Shown here: positions 20,456 to 30,547 of the stretch, piece after piece
Position numbering within the stretch: the stretch's first letter is position 1
Layout: each line of letters opens with the position of its first letter
DNA from: Citrobacter sp. Cu233
Lineage (GTDB): Bacteria > Pseudomonadota > Gammaproteobacteria > Enterobacterales > Enterobacteriaceae
Assembly: GCF_030332225.1 (NCBI RefSeq)
Contig: NZ_JAOWIF010000031.1
Span: 248,001-312,000 of the forward strand
Direction: 5' to 3'
DNA length: 64,000 nt
The notes under the pieces: generated by a model
Told to the model about the DNA's origin: nothing
Seen by the model: the letters and a program-made list of their open reading frames with translations, nothing else
Databases searched by the model: none
Program-made: the position numbers and the translations under genes

Positions 20456-21592
20456 GTGAAAATTCTCGTTGATGAAAATATGCCCTATGCCCGCGAACTG
20501 TTCAGTCGTTTGGGGGAGGTCAAAGCGGTTCCCGGTCGCCCGATTCCCGTCACAGAACTGGATGATGCGGATGCCTTAATGGTGCGCTCGGTGACGAAAG
20601 TAAACGCATCACTACTCAGTGGAAAACCGGTAAAGTTTGTCGGTACGGCAACGGCAGGTACTGATCATGTGGATGATGCCTGGCTTGCGCAGTCAGGTAT
20701 TGGTTTTTCTGCTGCTCCCGGCTGCAATGCGATTGCGGTAGTGGAATATGTCTTCTCTGCGCTGCTGATGCTGGCTGAGCGTGACGGTTTTACGTTACGT
20801 GACCGTACGGTCGGTATTGTCGGTGTAGGTAATGTGGGGGGGCGTTTACAGGCGCGACTGGAAGCATTAGGGGTCCGCACCTTGCTGTGCGATCCACCAC
20901 GTGCCGATCGGGGCGACGAGGGCGATTTCCGCGCACTGGAAGAACTGGTTGAGCAAGCAGATGTGTTGACCTTCCATACGCCGCTGTTCAAAGAAGGGCC
21001 GTACAAAACACTGCATCTGGCCGATGAGGCGCTGATTAGCCGCCTGAAGCCCGGAACCATTCTGATTAATGCCTGCCGCGGACCGGTCGTGGATAATTCC
21101 GCCTTACTGAATCGACTCAACGCCGGGCAGTTGCTGAGTGTCGTGCTGGATGTCTGGGAAGGCGAGCCGGATCTGAATGTGGCGCTGCTGGAGAAAGCGG
21201 ACATTGGTACGGCACACATTGCTGGCTATACCCTGGAAGGGAAAGCGCGTGGGACAACGCAGGTCTTTGAGGCCTATAGCAAATTTATTGGTCGTGAGCA
21301 GCATGTTGCATTAAACACGTTGTTACCCGCACCGGAATTTGGGCGTATTACCTTGCATGGTCCGTTAGATCAGCCAACACTGAAAAGGCTGGTTCATTTA
21401 GTGTATGATGTGCGCCGCGATGATGCGCCACTGCGCAAAGTTGCTGGAATTCCGGGTGAATTTGATAAACTGCGCAAGAATTATCTTGAACGTCGCGAAT
21501 GGTCGTCTTTATACGTAATGTGTGATGACGCTGCTGCCGCAGCCCTGTTGTGTAAGCTGGGTTTTAACGCTGTTCATCATCCGGCACATTAA
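20456..21592 (+). CDS. pdxB: Erythronate-4-phosphate dehydrogenase PdxB
   Basis: PdxB oxidises 4-phospho-D-erythronate in the DXP-dependent pyridoxal phosphate pathway. The 378-residue protein has the D-isomer dehydrogenase NAD fold ([18 protein letters not shown] near 121-138), the catalytic Arg in [11 protein letters not shown], and a C-terminal dimerisation domain. The start is GTG at 20456, as in E. coli. It leads the block pdxB-usg-truA-dedA, with usg 67 bp downstream. Confidence 0.96.
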   Translation: MKILVDENMPYARELFSRLGEVKAVPGRPIPVTELDDADALMVRSVTKVNASLLSGKPVKFVGTATAGTDHVDDAWLAQSGIGFSAAPGCNAIAVVEYVFSALLMLAERDGFTLRDRTVGIVGVGNVGGRLQARLEALGVRTLLCDPPRADRGDEGDFRALEELVEQADVLTFHTPLFKEGPYKTLHLADEALISRLKPGTILINACRGPVVDNSALLNRLNAGQLLSVVLDVWEGEPDLNVALLEKADIGTAHIAGYTLEGKARGTTQVFEAYSKFIGREQHVALNTLLPAPEFGRITLHGPLDQPTLKRLVHLVYDVRRDDAPLRKVAGIPGEFDKLRKNYLERREWSSLYVMCDDAAAAALLCKLGFNAVHHPAH

Positions 21593-21659
21593 TGTCTTCT
21601 TAATGCTCCCTGTCGAATAATACGACAGGGACGCTTATGTATTTCTGGAGTAAATCACC

Positions 21660-22673
21660 ATGTCTGAAGGCTGGAATATTGCCATTCTGGGCGCAACGGG
21701 CGCCGTAGGCGAAGCCCTGCTCGATACGCTGGCTGAACGCCAGTTCCCGGTCGGTGAAATCTATGCGCTGGCACGTAATGAAAGTGCTGGTGAACACCTG
21801 CGTTTTAACGGTAAATCGGTCATTGTTCAGGATGTCGCTGACTTTGACTGGACCCAGGCACAGCTGGCATTTTTTGTCGCGGGAGTTGAAGCCACCGCTG
21901 CATGGGTGGAGGAAGCAACCAATGCCGGTTGTCTGGTGATTGACAGCAGCGGTTTGTTTGCGCTTGAGCCAGACGTTCCGCTGGTCATCCCGGACGTTAA
22001 CCCATTTGTACTGGCGGATTACCGCAATCGCAACGTTATTGCGGTGCCAAACAGCCTGACCAGTCAACTGCTTTCTGCGCTGAAACCGCTGATCGATGAC
22101 GGTGGTCTTTCACGGATTACGGTAACCAACATTATCTCGGCTTCCGCCCACGGTAAAAAAGCGGTAGACGCGTTGGCCGGACAGAGTGCGAAATTGCTCA
22201 ACGGGATCCCGATTGACGAGGATGACTTCTTTGGCCGCCAACTGGCGTTCAATATGCTGCCGCTGTTGCCCGATCGCGAAGGCAGTGTGCGCGAAGAACG
22301 TCGTATCGTCGATGAAGTCCGTAAAATTATGCAAGATGATGGTCTGTTGATTTCAGCCAGCATCGTGCAGTCACCGGTGTTCTACGGTCATGCGCAGATG
22401 GTGAATTTTGAAGCGCTGCGCCCGCTGGCTGCAGAAGAGGCGCGTGATGCCTTTTCTCGTGGTGAAGATATTGTTCTGTCAGAAGAGACCGATTTCCCGA
22501 CTCAGGTTGGTGATGCGTCTGGTACACCGCACCTGTCAATTGGTTGCGTACATAACGACTACGGTATGCCGGAACAGGTTCAGTTCTGGTCCGTGGCGGA
22601 TAACGTGCGCTTTGGCGGCGCATTGATGGCAGTAAAAATTGCGGAAAAACTGGTGCAGGAGTACCTGTACTAA
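21660..22673 (+). CDS. usg: Semialdehyde dehydrogenase-like protein Usg
   Basis: A 337-residue homologue of aspartate-semialdehyde dehydrogenase with an intact NADP-binding GATGAVG (11-17). The catalytic cysteine of the true enzymes (in NPNCTT) is replaced: the equivalent segment reads [11 protein letters not shown], with Ser at 132. It is therefore probably not an active semialdehyde dehydrogenase, and its role is unknown. The stop overlaps the truA ATG by one base, suggesting translational coupling. Confidence 0.93.
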   Translation: MSEGWNIAILGATGAVGEALLDTLAERQFPVGEIYALARNESAGEHLRFNGKSVIVQDVADFDWTQAQLAFFVAGVEATAAWVEEATNAGCLVIDSSGLFALEPDVPLVIPDVNPFVLADYRNRNVIAVPNSLTSQLLSALKPLIDDGGLSRITVTNIISASAHGKKAVDALAGQSAKLLNGIPIDEDDFFGRQLAFNMLPLLPDREGSVREERRIVDEVRKIMQDDGLLISASIVQSPVFYGHAQMVNFEALRPLAAEEARDAFSRGEDIVLSEETDFPTQVGDASGTPHLSIGCVHNDYGMPEQVQFWSVADNVRFGGALMAVKIAEKLVQEYLY

Positions 22674-23485
22674 TGTCTGACCTGCAACAGCCGTCAACGC
22701 ATAAAATTGCGCTGGGCATTGAGTATGACGGCAGCAAGTATTATGGCTGGCAGCGCCAGAACGAAGTGCGCAGCGTTCAGGAGAAACTGGAAAAAGCGCT
22801 CTCTCAGGTTGCTAATGAACGCATTACCGTATTTTGTGCGGGCCGCACGGATGCGGGTGTTCATGGTACGGGACAGGTGGTGCATTTTGAAACCACCGCG
22901 CAACGTAAAGATGCGGCGTGGACGCTGGGGGTAAATGCGAATTTACCTGGTGACATTGCCGTGCGCTGGGTGAAAGCGGTACCGGATGATTTTCATGCCC
23001 GATTTAGCGCGACGGCTCGCCGTTATCGCTACATCATCTACAATCATCGGTTGCGTCCTGCCGTTTTGGGAAAAGGCGTGACGCATTACTACGAGCCGCT
23101 GGATGCTGAGCGTATGCATCGTGCGGCTCAGTGCCTGATTGGCGAGAATGATTTTACCTCGTTTCGGGCAGTGCAGTGTCAGTCGCGCACACCGTGGCGT
23201 AACGTGATGCATATAAACGTTACGCGTTTCGGCACTTATGTGGTGGTGGATATTAAAGCGAATGCCTTTGTACATCATATGGTCAGGAATATTGTCGGCA
23301 GCCTGATGGAAGTAGGCGCCCACAACCAGCCGGAGAGCTGGATAGCAGAACTGTTAGCGGCGAAGGACAGAACGCTGGCAGCGGCAACGGCGAAAGCGGA
23401 AGGATTGTATCTGGTTGCGGTAGATTACCCGGATCGGTTCGACCTGCCAAAACCGCCGATGGGCCCGCTATTTCTGGCGGACTAA
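22673..23485 (+). CDS. truA: tRNA pseudouridine(38-40) synthase TruA
   Basis: TruA isomerises uridines 38, 39 and 40 in the anticodon arm of many tRNAs. The 270-residue protein has the catalytic Asp60 in [12 protein letters not shown] and the family segments RYRYIIYN and [13 protein letters not shown]. Its start overlaps the usg stop, and dedA follows after 24 bp. Confidence 0.97.
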   Translation: MSDLQQPSTHKIALGIEYDGSKYYGWQRQNEVRSVQEKLEKALSQVANERITVFCAGRTDAGVHGTGQVVHFETTAQRKDAAWTLGVNANLPGDIAVRWVKAVPDDFHARFSATARRYRYIIYNHRLRPAVLGKGVTHYYEPLDAERMHRAAQCLIGENDFTSFRAVQCQSRTPWRNVMHINVTRFGTYVVVDIKANAFVHHMVRNIVGSLMEVGAHNQPESWIAELLAAKDRTLAAATAKAEGLYLVAVDYPDRFDLPKPPMGPLFLAD

Positions 23486-23509
23486 TTTGAGTCGTATAAA
23501 GGCAAAACT

Positions 23510-24169
23510 ATGGACCTGATTTACTTTCTTATCGATTTTATTCTGCACATTGATGTGCACCTGGCTGAACTGGTCGCGGAATACGGTGTTTGGGTATACG
23601 CTATTCTGTTTTTGATTCTGTTCTGCGAAACGGGACTGGTGGTTACGCCGTTCCTGCCAGGAGATTCACTGCTGTTTGTCGCCGGTGCACTTTCTGCACT
23701 GCCAACCAACGATCTTAATGTCCATCTGATGGTGGCGTTAATGATAGTGGCGGCTATTGTGGGCGATGCGGTGAACTACACCATCGGGCGGTTGTTTGGC
23801 GAGAAGCTGTTCAGCAACCCAAATTCCAAAATTTTCCGCCGCAGCTATCTGGATAAAACCCATGCGTTCTATGAACGTCATGGTGGTAAAACCATTATTT
23901 TGGCGCGTTTTGTTCCTATTGTGCGTACATTTGCACCGTTTGTTGCCGGTATGGGGCACATGTCCTACCGTCATTTTGCGATGTATAACGTGGTGGGCGC
24001 GCTGTTGTGGGTATTACTGTTCACCTATGCAGGCTACTTGTTTGGCGATCTGCCGGTGGTGCAGGAAAATCTGAAATTATTGATTGTGGCGATTATCGTC
24101 CTTTCTGTATTGCCTGGTATTATCGAAATCATTCGTCACAAACGTGCGGCATCCAGGGCGCAAAAATAG
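23510..24169 (+). CDS. dedA: DedA family membrane protein
   Basis: DedA proteins are inner membrane proteins linked to lipid carrier or phospholipid translocation and to proton-motive force maintenance. This 219-residue member has the conserved [13 protein letters not shown] and [18 protein letters not shown], whose acidic and arginine residues the family requires, with several hydrophobic segments. It lies last in the pdxB-usg-truA-dedA run; accD begins 149 bp later. Confidence 0.93.
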   Translation: MDLIYFLIDFILHIDVHLAELVAEYGVWVYAILFLILFCETGLVVTPFLPGDSLLFVAGALSALPTNDLNVHLMVALMIVAAIVGDAVNYTIGRLFGEKLFSNPNSKIFRRSYLDKTHAFYERHGGKTIILARFVPIVRTFAPFVAGMGHMSYRHFAMYNVVGALLWVLLFTYAGYLFGDLPVVQENLKLLIVAIIVLSVLPGIIEIIRHKRAASRAQK

Positions 24170-24318
24170 AAAGTAACTCAGCGGTTCGACCACTTTTTTA
24201 TCCAAAGTTTCGGGCTGTTATGTTTTAATGTGCAACATTCATGGTCTGTTAGGGGCAAAAATGGCATTATGCGCCCCTTATAACAAAGCTGACTAGGGTT
24301 CAGGCAGAAAGGTCACCA

Positions 24319-25233
24319 ATGAGCTGGATTGAACGAATTAAAAGCAACATTACTCCCACCCGCAAGGCAAGCATTCCTGAAGGGGTGTGGACCAAGTGCG
24401 ATAGCTGCGGTCAGGTTTTATACCGTGCTGAGCTGGAACGTAATCTTGAGGTCTGTCCGAAATGTGACCATCACATGCGCATGTCGGCGCGTAATCGCCT
24501 GCATAGCCTGTTAGATGAAGGTTCTCTTGTGGAACTGGGTAGCGAGCTTGAGCCGAAAGATGTGCTGAAGTTTCGTGATTCCAAAAAATACAAAGACAGA
24601 CTGGCTTCTGCGCAAAAAGAAACCGGTGAGAAAGACGCGCTGGTGGTAATGAAGGGTACGCTTCACGGCATGCCGGTCGTTGCAGCTGCATTCGAGTTCG
24701 CTTTTATGGGCGGCTCCATGGGCTCTGTCGTCGGCGCGCGTTTCGTCCGTGCGGTTGAACAGGCGCTGGAAGACAACTGCCCGCTGATCTGTTTCTCCGC
24801 TTCTGGCGGAGCGCGTATGCAGGAAGCGCTGATGTCACTGATGCAGATGGCAAAAACTTCTGCAGCGCTGGCGAAAATGCAGGAACGCGGTTTACCGTAC
24901 ATTTCCGTACTGACTGATCCTACCATGGGCGGTGTTTCAGCAAGCTTCGCGATGCTGGGCGATCTCAACATTGCTGAGCCGAAAGCACTGATCGGCTTTG
25001 CCGGCCCGCGCGTTATCGAGCAAACCGTACGTGAAAAACTGCCGCCGGGATTCCAGCGTAGTGAATTCCTGATTGAAAAAGGCGCTATCGATATGATCGT
25101 ACGCCGCCCGGAAATGCGTCTGAAACTGGCAAGTGTTCTGGCGAAGCTGATGAATCTGCCCGCGCCGAATCCGGATGAACCACGTGAGGGTGAGGTGGTA
25201 TCTCCGGCACCTGATCAGGAATCAGAGGTCTGA
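24319..25233 (+). CDS. accD: Acetyl-CoA carboxylase carboxyltransferase beta subunit AccD
   Basis: AccD pairs with AccA to move the carboxyl group from biotin to acetyl-CoA, giving malonyl-CoA for fatty-acid synthesis. The 304-residue protein has the N-terminal zinc ribbon Cys27, Cys30, Cys46 and Cys49, then the carboxyltransferase fold with [21 protein letters not shown] and [17 protein letters not shown]. In E. coli the zinc ribbon also binds nucleic acid for autoregulation. A hairpin terminator lies before folC. Confidence 0.98.
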   Translation: MSWIERIKSNITPTRKASIPEGVWTKCDSCGQVLYRAELERNLEVCPKCDHHMRMSARNRLHSLLDEGSLVELGSELEPKDVLKFRDSKKYKDRLASAQKETGEKDALVVMKGTLHGMPVVAAAFEFAFMGGSMGSVVGARFVRAVEQALEDNCPLICFSASGGARMQEALMSLMQMAKTSAALAKMQERGLPYISVLTDPTMGGVSASFAMLGDLNIAEPKALIGFAGPRVIEQTVREKLPPGFQRSEFLIEKGAIDMIVRRPEMRLKLASVLAKLMNLPAPNPDEPREGEVVSPAPDQESEV

Positions 25234-25362
25234 TAGTTTACTCTATGGATTTCGGGTTGCAGGCAGGTGGCAAGAGAATTCATCCCGATGAGCTTACGCT
25301 GGTAATTGATTCGGGTGAGCAAGTAGCGCCAACACTCCTGCAACTTGAAAGATGACGAGTAC

Positions 25363-25393
25363 AAAAGGGCAGGCCGTTTGGCGCTGCCTTTTT
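25363..25393 (+). terminator. Terminator between accD and folC
   Basis: AAAAGGGCAG and CTGCCTTTTT with an inner GCC/GGC pairing. It lies 33 bp before the folC start, so folC needs read-through or its own promoter in 25234-25362. Confidence 0.8.
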
Positions 25394-25425
25394 GCTTTTC
25401 TCAACGTAACGAATCTACAGGCATC

Positions 25426-26694
25426 ATGGACAATAAACGTATTCCCCAAGCCACGTCGCCCCTGGCCTCGTGGCTTTCTTATCTGGAAAACCTGCACAGT
25501 AAAACCATCGATTTAGGTCTTGAACGCGTGAATCTGGTGGCACAGAAACTGGGCGTATTAAAACCGGCGCCGTTTGTTTTTACCGTCGCGGGAACCAACG
25601 GCAAAGGCACGACTTGCCGAACGCTGGAGTCCGTACTCACCGCGGCCGGATATAAGGTCGGTGTGTACAGTTCTCCCCACCTGGTGCGCTACACGGAACG
25701 TGTTCGCGTGCAGGGGGGCGAGTTGCCGGAGTCTGCGCATACCGCCTCATTTGCTGAGATTGAAGCTGCGCGCGGTGATATTTCCCTGACCTACTTTGAA
25801 TACGGCACGCTGTCAGCATTGTGGCTGTTTAAACAGGCGCAGCTTGATGTGGTGATTCTGGAAGTGGGGTTAGGCGGCCGTCTTGACGCAACCAATATCG
25901 TCGATGCTGATGTCGCGGTAGTCACCAGCATTGCGCTTGACCATACTGACTGGCTGGGGCCCGATCGCGAGAGCATTGGCCGCGAGAAGGCGGGGATCTT
26001 CCGTGCAGAGAAACCGGCTATCGTCGGTGAACCGGAAATGCCCTATACCATCGCGGATGTGGCGCAAGAGACAGGGGCGATACTGCAGCGCCGTGGTGTG
26101 GACTGGCGCTATTCTGTTACAGAGAACGACTGGTCATTCACGGATAGCCACGGTACGCTGACACAACTGCCGTTACCGCAGGTCCCGCAACCTAACGCCG
26201 CGACCGCACTGGCAGCACTGAGAGCCAGCGGACTTAACGTCAGCGAGCAGGCGATTCGTGAAGGTATCGAGCAGGCTATTTTACCGGGGCGTTTTCAGAT
26301 TGTGAGCGAGTCACCGCGGGTGATTTTTGATGTTGCTCATAATCCGCATGCGGCGGAATATTTGACAGAACGTCTGAAAAAGTTAGTGAAAAGCGGGCGC
26401 GTACTTGCGGTTATCGGTATGCTACATGATAAAGACATTGCCGGTACGTTAGCCTGGTTGAAAAGCGTGGTTGACGATTGGTATTGTGCGCCTCTGGAAG
26501 GCCCGCGTGGCGCAACGGCAGAACAACTGCTGGAGCACCTGGGTAATGGCGAAGCCTATGGCAGCGTGGCTCAGGCATGGCTTGCGGCCCTGGCCGCGGC
26601 AAAACCAGAAGATACCGTGTTGGTGTGTGGATCGTTTCACACTGTCGCACATGTCATGGAAGTAATAGACGTGGGGAGAAGCGGTGGCGAGTAA
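25426..26694 (+). CDS. folC: Dihydrofolate synthase / folylpolyglutamate synthase FolC
   Basis: FolC adds glutamate to dihydropteroate and extends the polyglutamate tail of folates. From the ATG at 25426 it is 422 residues, as in E. coli. It shows the P-loop TVAGTNGKGTTC (53-64), the Mur-ligase-like ILEVGLGGRLDATN and the C-terminal VIFDVAHNPHA. An upstream in-frame start at 25345 would cross the terminator hairpin and is rejected. The end overlaps dedD by 11 bp. Confidence 0.97.
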   Translation: MDNKRIPQATSPLASWLSYLENLHSKTIDLGLERVNLVAQKLGVLKPAPFVFTVAGTNGKGTTCRTLESVLTAAGYKVGVYSSPHLVRYTERVRVQGGELPESAHTASFAEIEAARGDISLTYFEYGTLSALWLFKQAQLDVVILEVGLGGRLDATNIVDADVAVVTSIALDHTDWLGPDRESIGREKAGIFRAEKPAIVGEPEMPYTIADVAQETGAILQRRGVDWRYSVTENDWSFTDSHGTLTQLPLPQVPQPNAATALAALRASGLNVSEQAIREGIEQAILPGRFQIVSESPRVIFDVAHNPHAAEYLTERLKKLVKSGRVLAVIGMLHDKDIAGTLAWLKSVVDDWYCAPLEGPRGATAEQLLEHLGNGEAYGSVAQAWLAALAAAKPEDTVLVCGSFHTVAHVMEVIDVGRSGGE

Positions 26695-27352
26695 GTTTCA
26701 GAATCGATTAGTTGGCACTATTGTGCTGGTCGCGCTTGGGGTGATTGTGCTTCCCGGGTTGCTCGACGGGCAGAAAAAACATTATCAGGATGAGTTTGCG
26801 GCGATCCCCCTGGTACCAAAACCCGGAGATCGCGATGAACCGGACATGATGCCTGCGGCGACGCAGGCACTGCCGACGCAACCGCCGGAAGGTGCCGCAG
26901 AAGAGGTACGTGCCGGTGATGCGGCAGCGCCGTCATTGGATCCGTCGCGTCTGACGGCAGCAAACAACGCAGAGTTAGATCCTATCCCTGCACCTGTAGA
27001 GCCACCAAAACCTAAACCGAAGCCGCAACCTGTTGTTGCTGCTCCGGCGCCGACGCCCGTTCCTGCCCCTGCACCGAAACCGGTCGTCGAAGACGCCCCG
27101 GCACCAACCGGGAAAGCCTACGTTGTGCAGCTTGGTGCGTTGAAAAATGCGGATAAGGTCAATGAGATCGTCGGTAAGTTACGTGGGGCGGGTTTCCGGG
27201 TATATACTTCCCCGTCAACGCCAGTACAGGGTAAAATAACCCGAATTCTTGTCGGGCCTGATGCGTCCAGAGATAAGCTGAAAAACTCGCTGGGAGAACT
27301 GCAGAAAATCTCCGGCCTGAGTGGGGTTGTTATGGGGTATACCCCTAATTAA
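26684..27352 (+). CDS. dedD: Cell division protein DedD (SPOR domain)
   Basis: DedD is a bitopic division protein that binds septal peptidoglycan denuded of stem peptides. The 222-residue product has a cytoplasmic stub, one membrane helix (about 10-27), a long linker rich in Pro, Ala and Lys (to about 140) and a C-terminal SPOR domain (GKAYVVQLGALKNADKVNEIVGKLRGAGF onward). It starts with GTG inside the end of folC, which couples the two. Confidence 0.94.
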   Translation: MASKFQNRLVGTIVLVALGVIVLPGLLDGQKKHYQDEFAAIPLVPKPGDRDEPDMMPAATQALPTQPPEGAAEEVRAGDAAAPSLDPSRLTAANNAELDPIPAPVEPPKPKPKPQPVVAAPAPTPVPAPAPKPVVEDAPAPTGKAYVVQLGALKNADKVNEIVGKLRGAGFRVYTSPSTPVQGKITRILVGPDASRDKLKNSLGELQKISGLSGVVMGYTPN

Positions 27353-27368
27353 GGGGCTGTCTCACGTA

Positions 27369-27400
27369 GGCCGGATAAGGTATTAACACCGTTATCCGGC
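27369..27400. repeat. REP-like palindrome
   Basis: GGCCGGATAA and TTATCCGGC arms in the 202-bp dedD-cvpA gap. Confidence 0.8.
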
Positions 27401-27482
27401 AGTGCCCGAAGAGGCATAAAACCGTATGGCGTTGAAGATTTTTTCAGCGCCATTTTTATTTACGCGTGGAAAGGAAATCCCT

Positions 27483-27498
27483 ACGCAAACGTTTTCTT
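27483..27498 (+). promoter_or_regulatory. PurR box upstream of cvpA-purF
   Basis: ACGCAAACGTTTTCTT matches the first 12 bases of the PurR consensus (ACGCAAACGTTTNCGT) and lies 57 bp before cvpA, where E. coli PurR represses cvpA-purF. Confidence 0.85.
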
Positions 27499-27554
27499 TT
27501 TCTGTTAGAATGCGCCCCGAACAGGACGACAGGGCGTAAAATCGTGGGACACTT

Positions 27555-28043
27555 ATGGTCTGGATTGATTACGCCATTATCGCGGTGATTGGTTTTTCCT
27601 GTCTGGTTAGCCTGATCCGTGGCTTTGTACGTGAAGCATTATCGTTGGTGACTTGGGGTTGTGCTTTCTTTGTCGCCAGCCATTACTACACTTACCTGTC
27701 TGTCTGGTTTACGGGCTTTGAAGACGAACTGGTTCGGAATGGGATTGCTATCGCGATACTGTTTATCGCGACACTTATCGTCGGCGCTATCGTTAACTTT
27801 GTGATAGGTCAGCTGGTGGAGAAAACAGGCCTGTCGGGGACTGACAGGGTGTTGGGGATCTGCTTCGGTGCTCTGAGAGGGGCGTTGATCGTCGCCGCCA
27901 TACTGTTCTTTCTCGATACATTTACCGGTGTGTCGAAAAGTGAAGACTGGAGTAAGTCGCAGCTGATCCCACAGTTCAGTTTCATCATCAGATGGTTCTT
28001 TGACTATCTGCAAAGCTCGTCAAGTTTCTTGCCCAAAGTATAA
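27555..28043 (+). CDS. cvpA: CvpA family membrane protein
   Basis: CvpA is a small inner membrane protein (162 residues, four hydrophobic segments) needed for colicin V production in E. coli and linked to envelope stress and bile resistance. It starts MVWIDYAIIAVIGFSCLVSLIRGFVREALSL, with the conserved RGFVREA loop. It shares the PurR-controlled transcript with purF, which begins 33 bp later. Confidence 0.95.
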   Translation: MVWIDYAIIAVIGFSCLVSLIRGFVREALSLVTWGCAFFVASHYYTYLSVWFTGFEDELVRNGIAIAILFIATLIVGAIVNFVIGQLVEKTGLSGTDRVLGICFGALRGALIVAAILFFLDTFTGVSKSEDWSKSQLIPQFSFIIRWFFDYLQSSSSFLPKV

Positions 28044-28076
28044 ACTTTGGGTCGTTGCTGAACGAGGAAAAGACGT

Positions 28077-29594
28077 ATGTGCGGTATTGTCGGTATCGCC
28101 GGTGTTATGCCGGTAAACCAGTCGATTTATGACGCGTTAACGGTGCTTCAGCACCGTGGCCAGGATGCCGCAGGCATCATCACCATTGATGCCAATAACT
28201 GCTTCCGTTTGCGTAAAGCAAACGGAATGGTGAGCGATATTTTTGAAGCGCGCCATATGCAGCGTTTGCAGGGCAATATGGGCATCGGTCATGTGCGTTA
28301 CCCAACGGCTGGGAGCTCCAGCGCCTCCGAAGCTCAACCTTTTTATGTCAACTCACCGTATGGCATCACGCTTGCCCACAACGGCAACCTGACCAACGCG
28401 CATGAGCTGCGTAAAAAGCTGTTCGAAGAAAAGCGCCGTCACATCAATACCACTTCAGATTCTGAAATTCTGCTGAATATTTTCGCCAGCGAGCTGGATA
28501 ATTTCCGCCACTACCCGCTGGAAGCCGATAATATTTTTGCTGCGATTGCCGCAACTAACCGCCAGATCCGCGGCGCCTATGCCTGCGTGGCGATGATTAT
28601 CGGCCACGGTATGGTGGCCTTCCGCGATCCTAATGGTATCCGCCCGCTGGTGCTGGGCAAACGCGATATCGGTGATGGTCGTACCGAATATATGGTGGCT
28701 TCCGAGAGCGTGGCGCTGGATACGCTGGGCTTTGAATTCCTGCGCGATGTCGCGCCGGGTGAAGCGGTATATATTACCGAAAAAGGCCAGTTGTTTACCC
28801 GCCAGTGTGCCGATAATCCGGTCAGTAACCCATGCCTGTTTGAATATGTTTACTTCGCGCGTCCTGACTCCTTCATCGACAAGATTTCCGTCTACAGCGC
28901 CCGTGTGAATATGGGAACAAAGCTTGGCGAAAAAATTGCCCGTGAGTGGGAAGATCTGGATATCGACGTGGTGATCCCCATTCCGGAGACCTCTTGTGAT
29001 ATCGCGCTGGAAATTGCCCGTATCCTCGGTAAGCCGTATCGTCAGGGGTTTGTGAAAAACCGCTACGTGGGGCGTACCTTTATCATGCCGGGTCAGCAAC
29101 TGCGCCGTAAATCCGTGCGCCGTAAACTGAACGCCAACCGCGCGGAATTCCGTGATAAGAACGTGCTGCTGGTAGACGACTCTATCGTGCGCGGGACCAC
29201 CTCAGAACAGATTATCGAGATGGCGCGTGAGGCCGGAGCGAAGAAGGTTTATCTGGCCTCTGCCGCACCGGAGATTCGCTTCCCGAACGTTTATGGTATC
29301 GATATGCCAACGGCGACGGAGCTGATTGCTCATGGTCGTGAAGTAGACGAGATCCGTCAAATCATTGGCGCAGATGGGCTCATCTTCCAGGATCTGAATG
29401 ATCTGATCGACGCTGTGCGTGCTGAGAACCCGGATATTCAGCAGTTTGAATGCTCCGTGTTTAATGGCGTCTATGTCACTAAAGATGTTGACCAGCAGTA
29501 TCTCGATTTCCTGGACTCTTTGCGTAATGACGATGCCAAAGCGGTATTGCGTCAGAACGAAGCGGAAAATCTTGAGATGCACAACGAAGGTTAA
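28077..29594 (+). CDS. purF: Amidophosphoribosyltransferase PurF
   Basis: PurF makes 5-phosphoribosylamine from PRPP and glutamine, the first committed step of purine synthesis. The 505-residue enzyme starts MCGIVGIAG, so Cys2 becomes the N-terminal nucleophile after methionine removal. The glutaminase domain has [16 protein letters not shown], and the transferase domain has the PRPP loop [13 protein letters not shown] near 365-377. A long perfect hairpin follows the stop. Confidence 0.98.
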   Translation: MCGIVGIAGVMPVNQSIYDALTVLQHRGQDAAGIITIDANNCFRLRKANGMVSDIFEARHMQRLQGNMGIGHVRYPTAGSSSASEAQPFYVNSPYGITLAHNGNLTNAHELRKKLFEEKRRHINTTSDSEILLNIFASELDNFRHYPLEADNIFAAIAATNRQIRGAYACVAMIIGHGMVAFRDPNGIRPLVLGKRDIGDGRTEYMVASESVALDTLGFEFLRDVAPGEAVYITEKGQLFTRQCADNPVSNPCLFEYVYFARPDSFIDKISVYSARVNMGTKLGEKIAREWEDLDIDVVIPIPETSCDIALEIARILGKPYRQGFVKNRYVGRTFIMPGQQLRRKSVRRKLNANRAEFRDKNVLLVDDSIVRGTTSEQIIEMAREAGAKKVYLASAAPEIRFPNVYGIDMPTATELIAHGREVDEIRQIIGADGLIFQDLNDLIDAVRAENPDIQQFECSVFNGVYVTKDVDQQYLDFLDSLRNDDAKAVLRQNEAENLEMHNEG

Positions 29595-29603
29595 CGTTTG
29601 CTC

Positions 29604-29636
29604 GCAAGCAAGGGTGCAGGTTGCACCCTTGCTTGC
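29604..29636 (+). other. Perfect 15-bp inverted repeat after purF
   Basis: GCAAGCAAGGGTGCA and TGCACCCTTGCTTGC flank a GGT loop, 10 bp after the purF stop. No T-run follows (AACTCACCG), so it is not a standard intrinsic terminator. It may stabilise the cvpA-purF 3' end or separate it from ubiX. Confidence 0.85.
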
Positions 29637-29690
29637 AACTCACCGTAAATTCCTGCAAAGTCGGCCCTGAACAAGCAAGGGCGATTAAAC

Positions 29691-30260
29691 ATGAAACGAC
29701 TCATCATTGGTATTTCTGGCGCAAGCGGTGCAATTTATGGTGTGCGGCTGTTACAGGTTTTACGCGACGTTGCTGACGTGGAAACCCATCTGGTGATGAG
29801 CCAGGCGGCGCGACAGACGCTGGCGCTGGAAACGGACCTTTCTGTGCGTGACGTACAGGCGCTTGCGAATGTGACACACGATACGCGTGATATTGCCGCC
29901 AGTATTTCATCTGGCTCTTTCCAGACGGCGGGAATGGTCATCCTGCCATGCTCAATTAAAACGCTTTCAGGTATTGTTCACAGCTACACAGACGGACTGC
30001 TTACCCGCGCGGCAGATGTGGTGCTGAAAGAACGCCGTCCGCTGGTGCTGTGTGTACGTGAGACTCCGTTGCATCTCGGGCACTTGCGTCTTATGACTCA
30101 GGCAGCAGAAATTGGCGCGGTGATTATGCCACCCGTTCCCGCCTTCTATCATCGGCCACAGACACTTGATGATGTGATTAATCAAACGGTTAATCGCGTA
30201 CTTGATCAGTTTGATATTACCCTTCCGCAGGATCTGTTCACTCGCTGGCAGGGCGCATAA
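29691..30260 (+). CDS. ubiX: Flavin prenyltransferase UbiX
   Basis: UbiX attaches a dimethylallyl group to FMN, making the prenylated flavin used by the decarboxylase UbiD in ubiquinone synthesis. The 189-residue protein has the N-terminal flavin-binding GISGASGAIYG (7-17), the PCSIKTLSGI segment and the C-terminal phosphate-site residues RETPLHLGHL and MPPVPAFYHRP. A terminator follows. Confidence 0.96.
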   Translation: MKRLIIGISGASGAIYGVRLLQVLRDVADVETHLVMSQAARQTLALETDLSVRDVQALANVTHDTRDIAASISSGSFQTAGMVILPCSIKTLSGIVHSYTDGLLTRAADVVLKERRPLVLCVRETPLHLGHLRLMTQAAEIGAVIMPPVPAFYHRPQTLDDVINQTVNRVLDQFDITLPQDLFTRWQGA

Positions 30261-30290
30261 GTCGTTCCATCAACGTGCAAAGAAACATCC

Positions 30291-30314
30291 ATTGCCCTGT
30301 TTCAGGGCAATTTT
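30291..30314 (+). terminator. Terminator after ubiX
   Basis: ATTGCCCTG, loop TTT, CAGGGCAAT, then TTT. Confidence 0.85.
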
Positions 30315-30464
30315 GTAACCGCGATCATATCCTCAACATTTAATTCGTTAAAACGCAACGAAACGCTGCGGTTCAACCGTCAGACCTGCTATCTTCAAAA
30401 TCAGGACAATATTGCAACGTTTTATTAACATATTTAACGTCGAATATCCTCATCGATGCGAAAA

Positions 30465-30480
30465 TGGCATAAGACCTGCA
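30465..30480 (+). promoter_or_regulatory. Sigma-54 promoter of argT
   Basis: TGGCATAAGACCTGCA fits the -24/-12 pattern TGGCAYR-N4-TTGCA with one mismatch, 67 bp before the argT start. argT is nitrogen-regulated in Salmonella. I could not pick out a convincing full NtrC site in 30315-30464. Confidence 0.75.
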
Positions 30481-30547
30481 TGAAAAAGTCTGCAAACACA
30501 CAACACAACGTAAAACATAATAAAATTACGCCACTTGAGGGTTATGT

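Noticed and set aside
24182-24200. Possible FadR-like site before accD (GGTTCGACCACTTTT)
   Set aside because: Only one half keeps the consensus and the central TGGTCNGA core is broken.
24249-24278. Hairpin AGGGGC / GCCCCT between dedA and accD as a terminator
   Set aside because: The loop is long (about 14 nt with imperfect arms) and no T-run follows.
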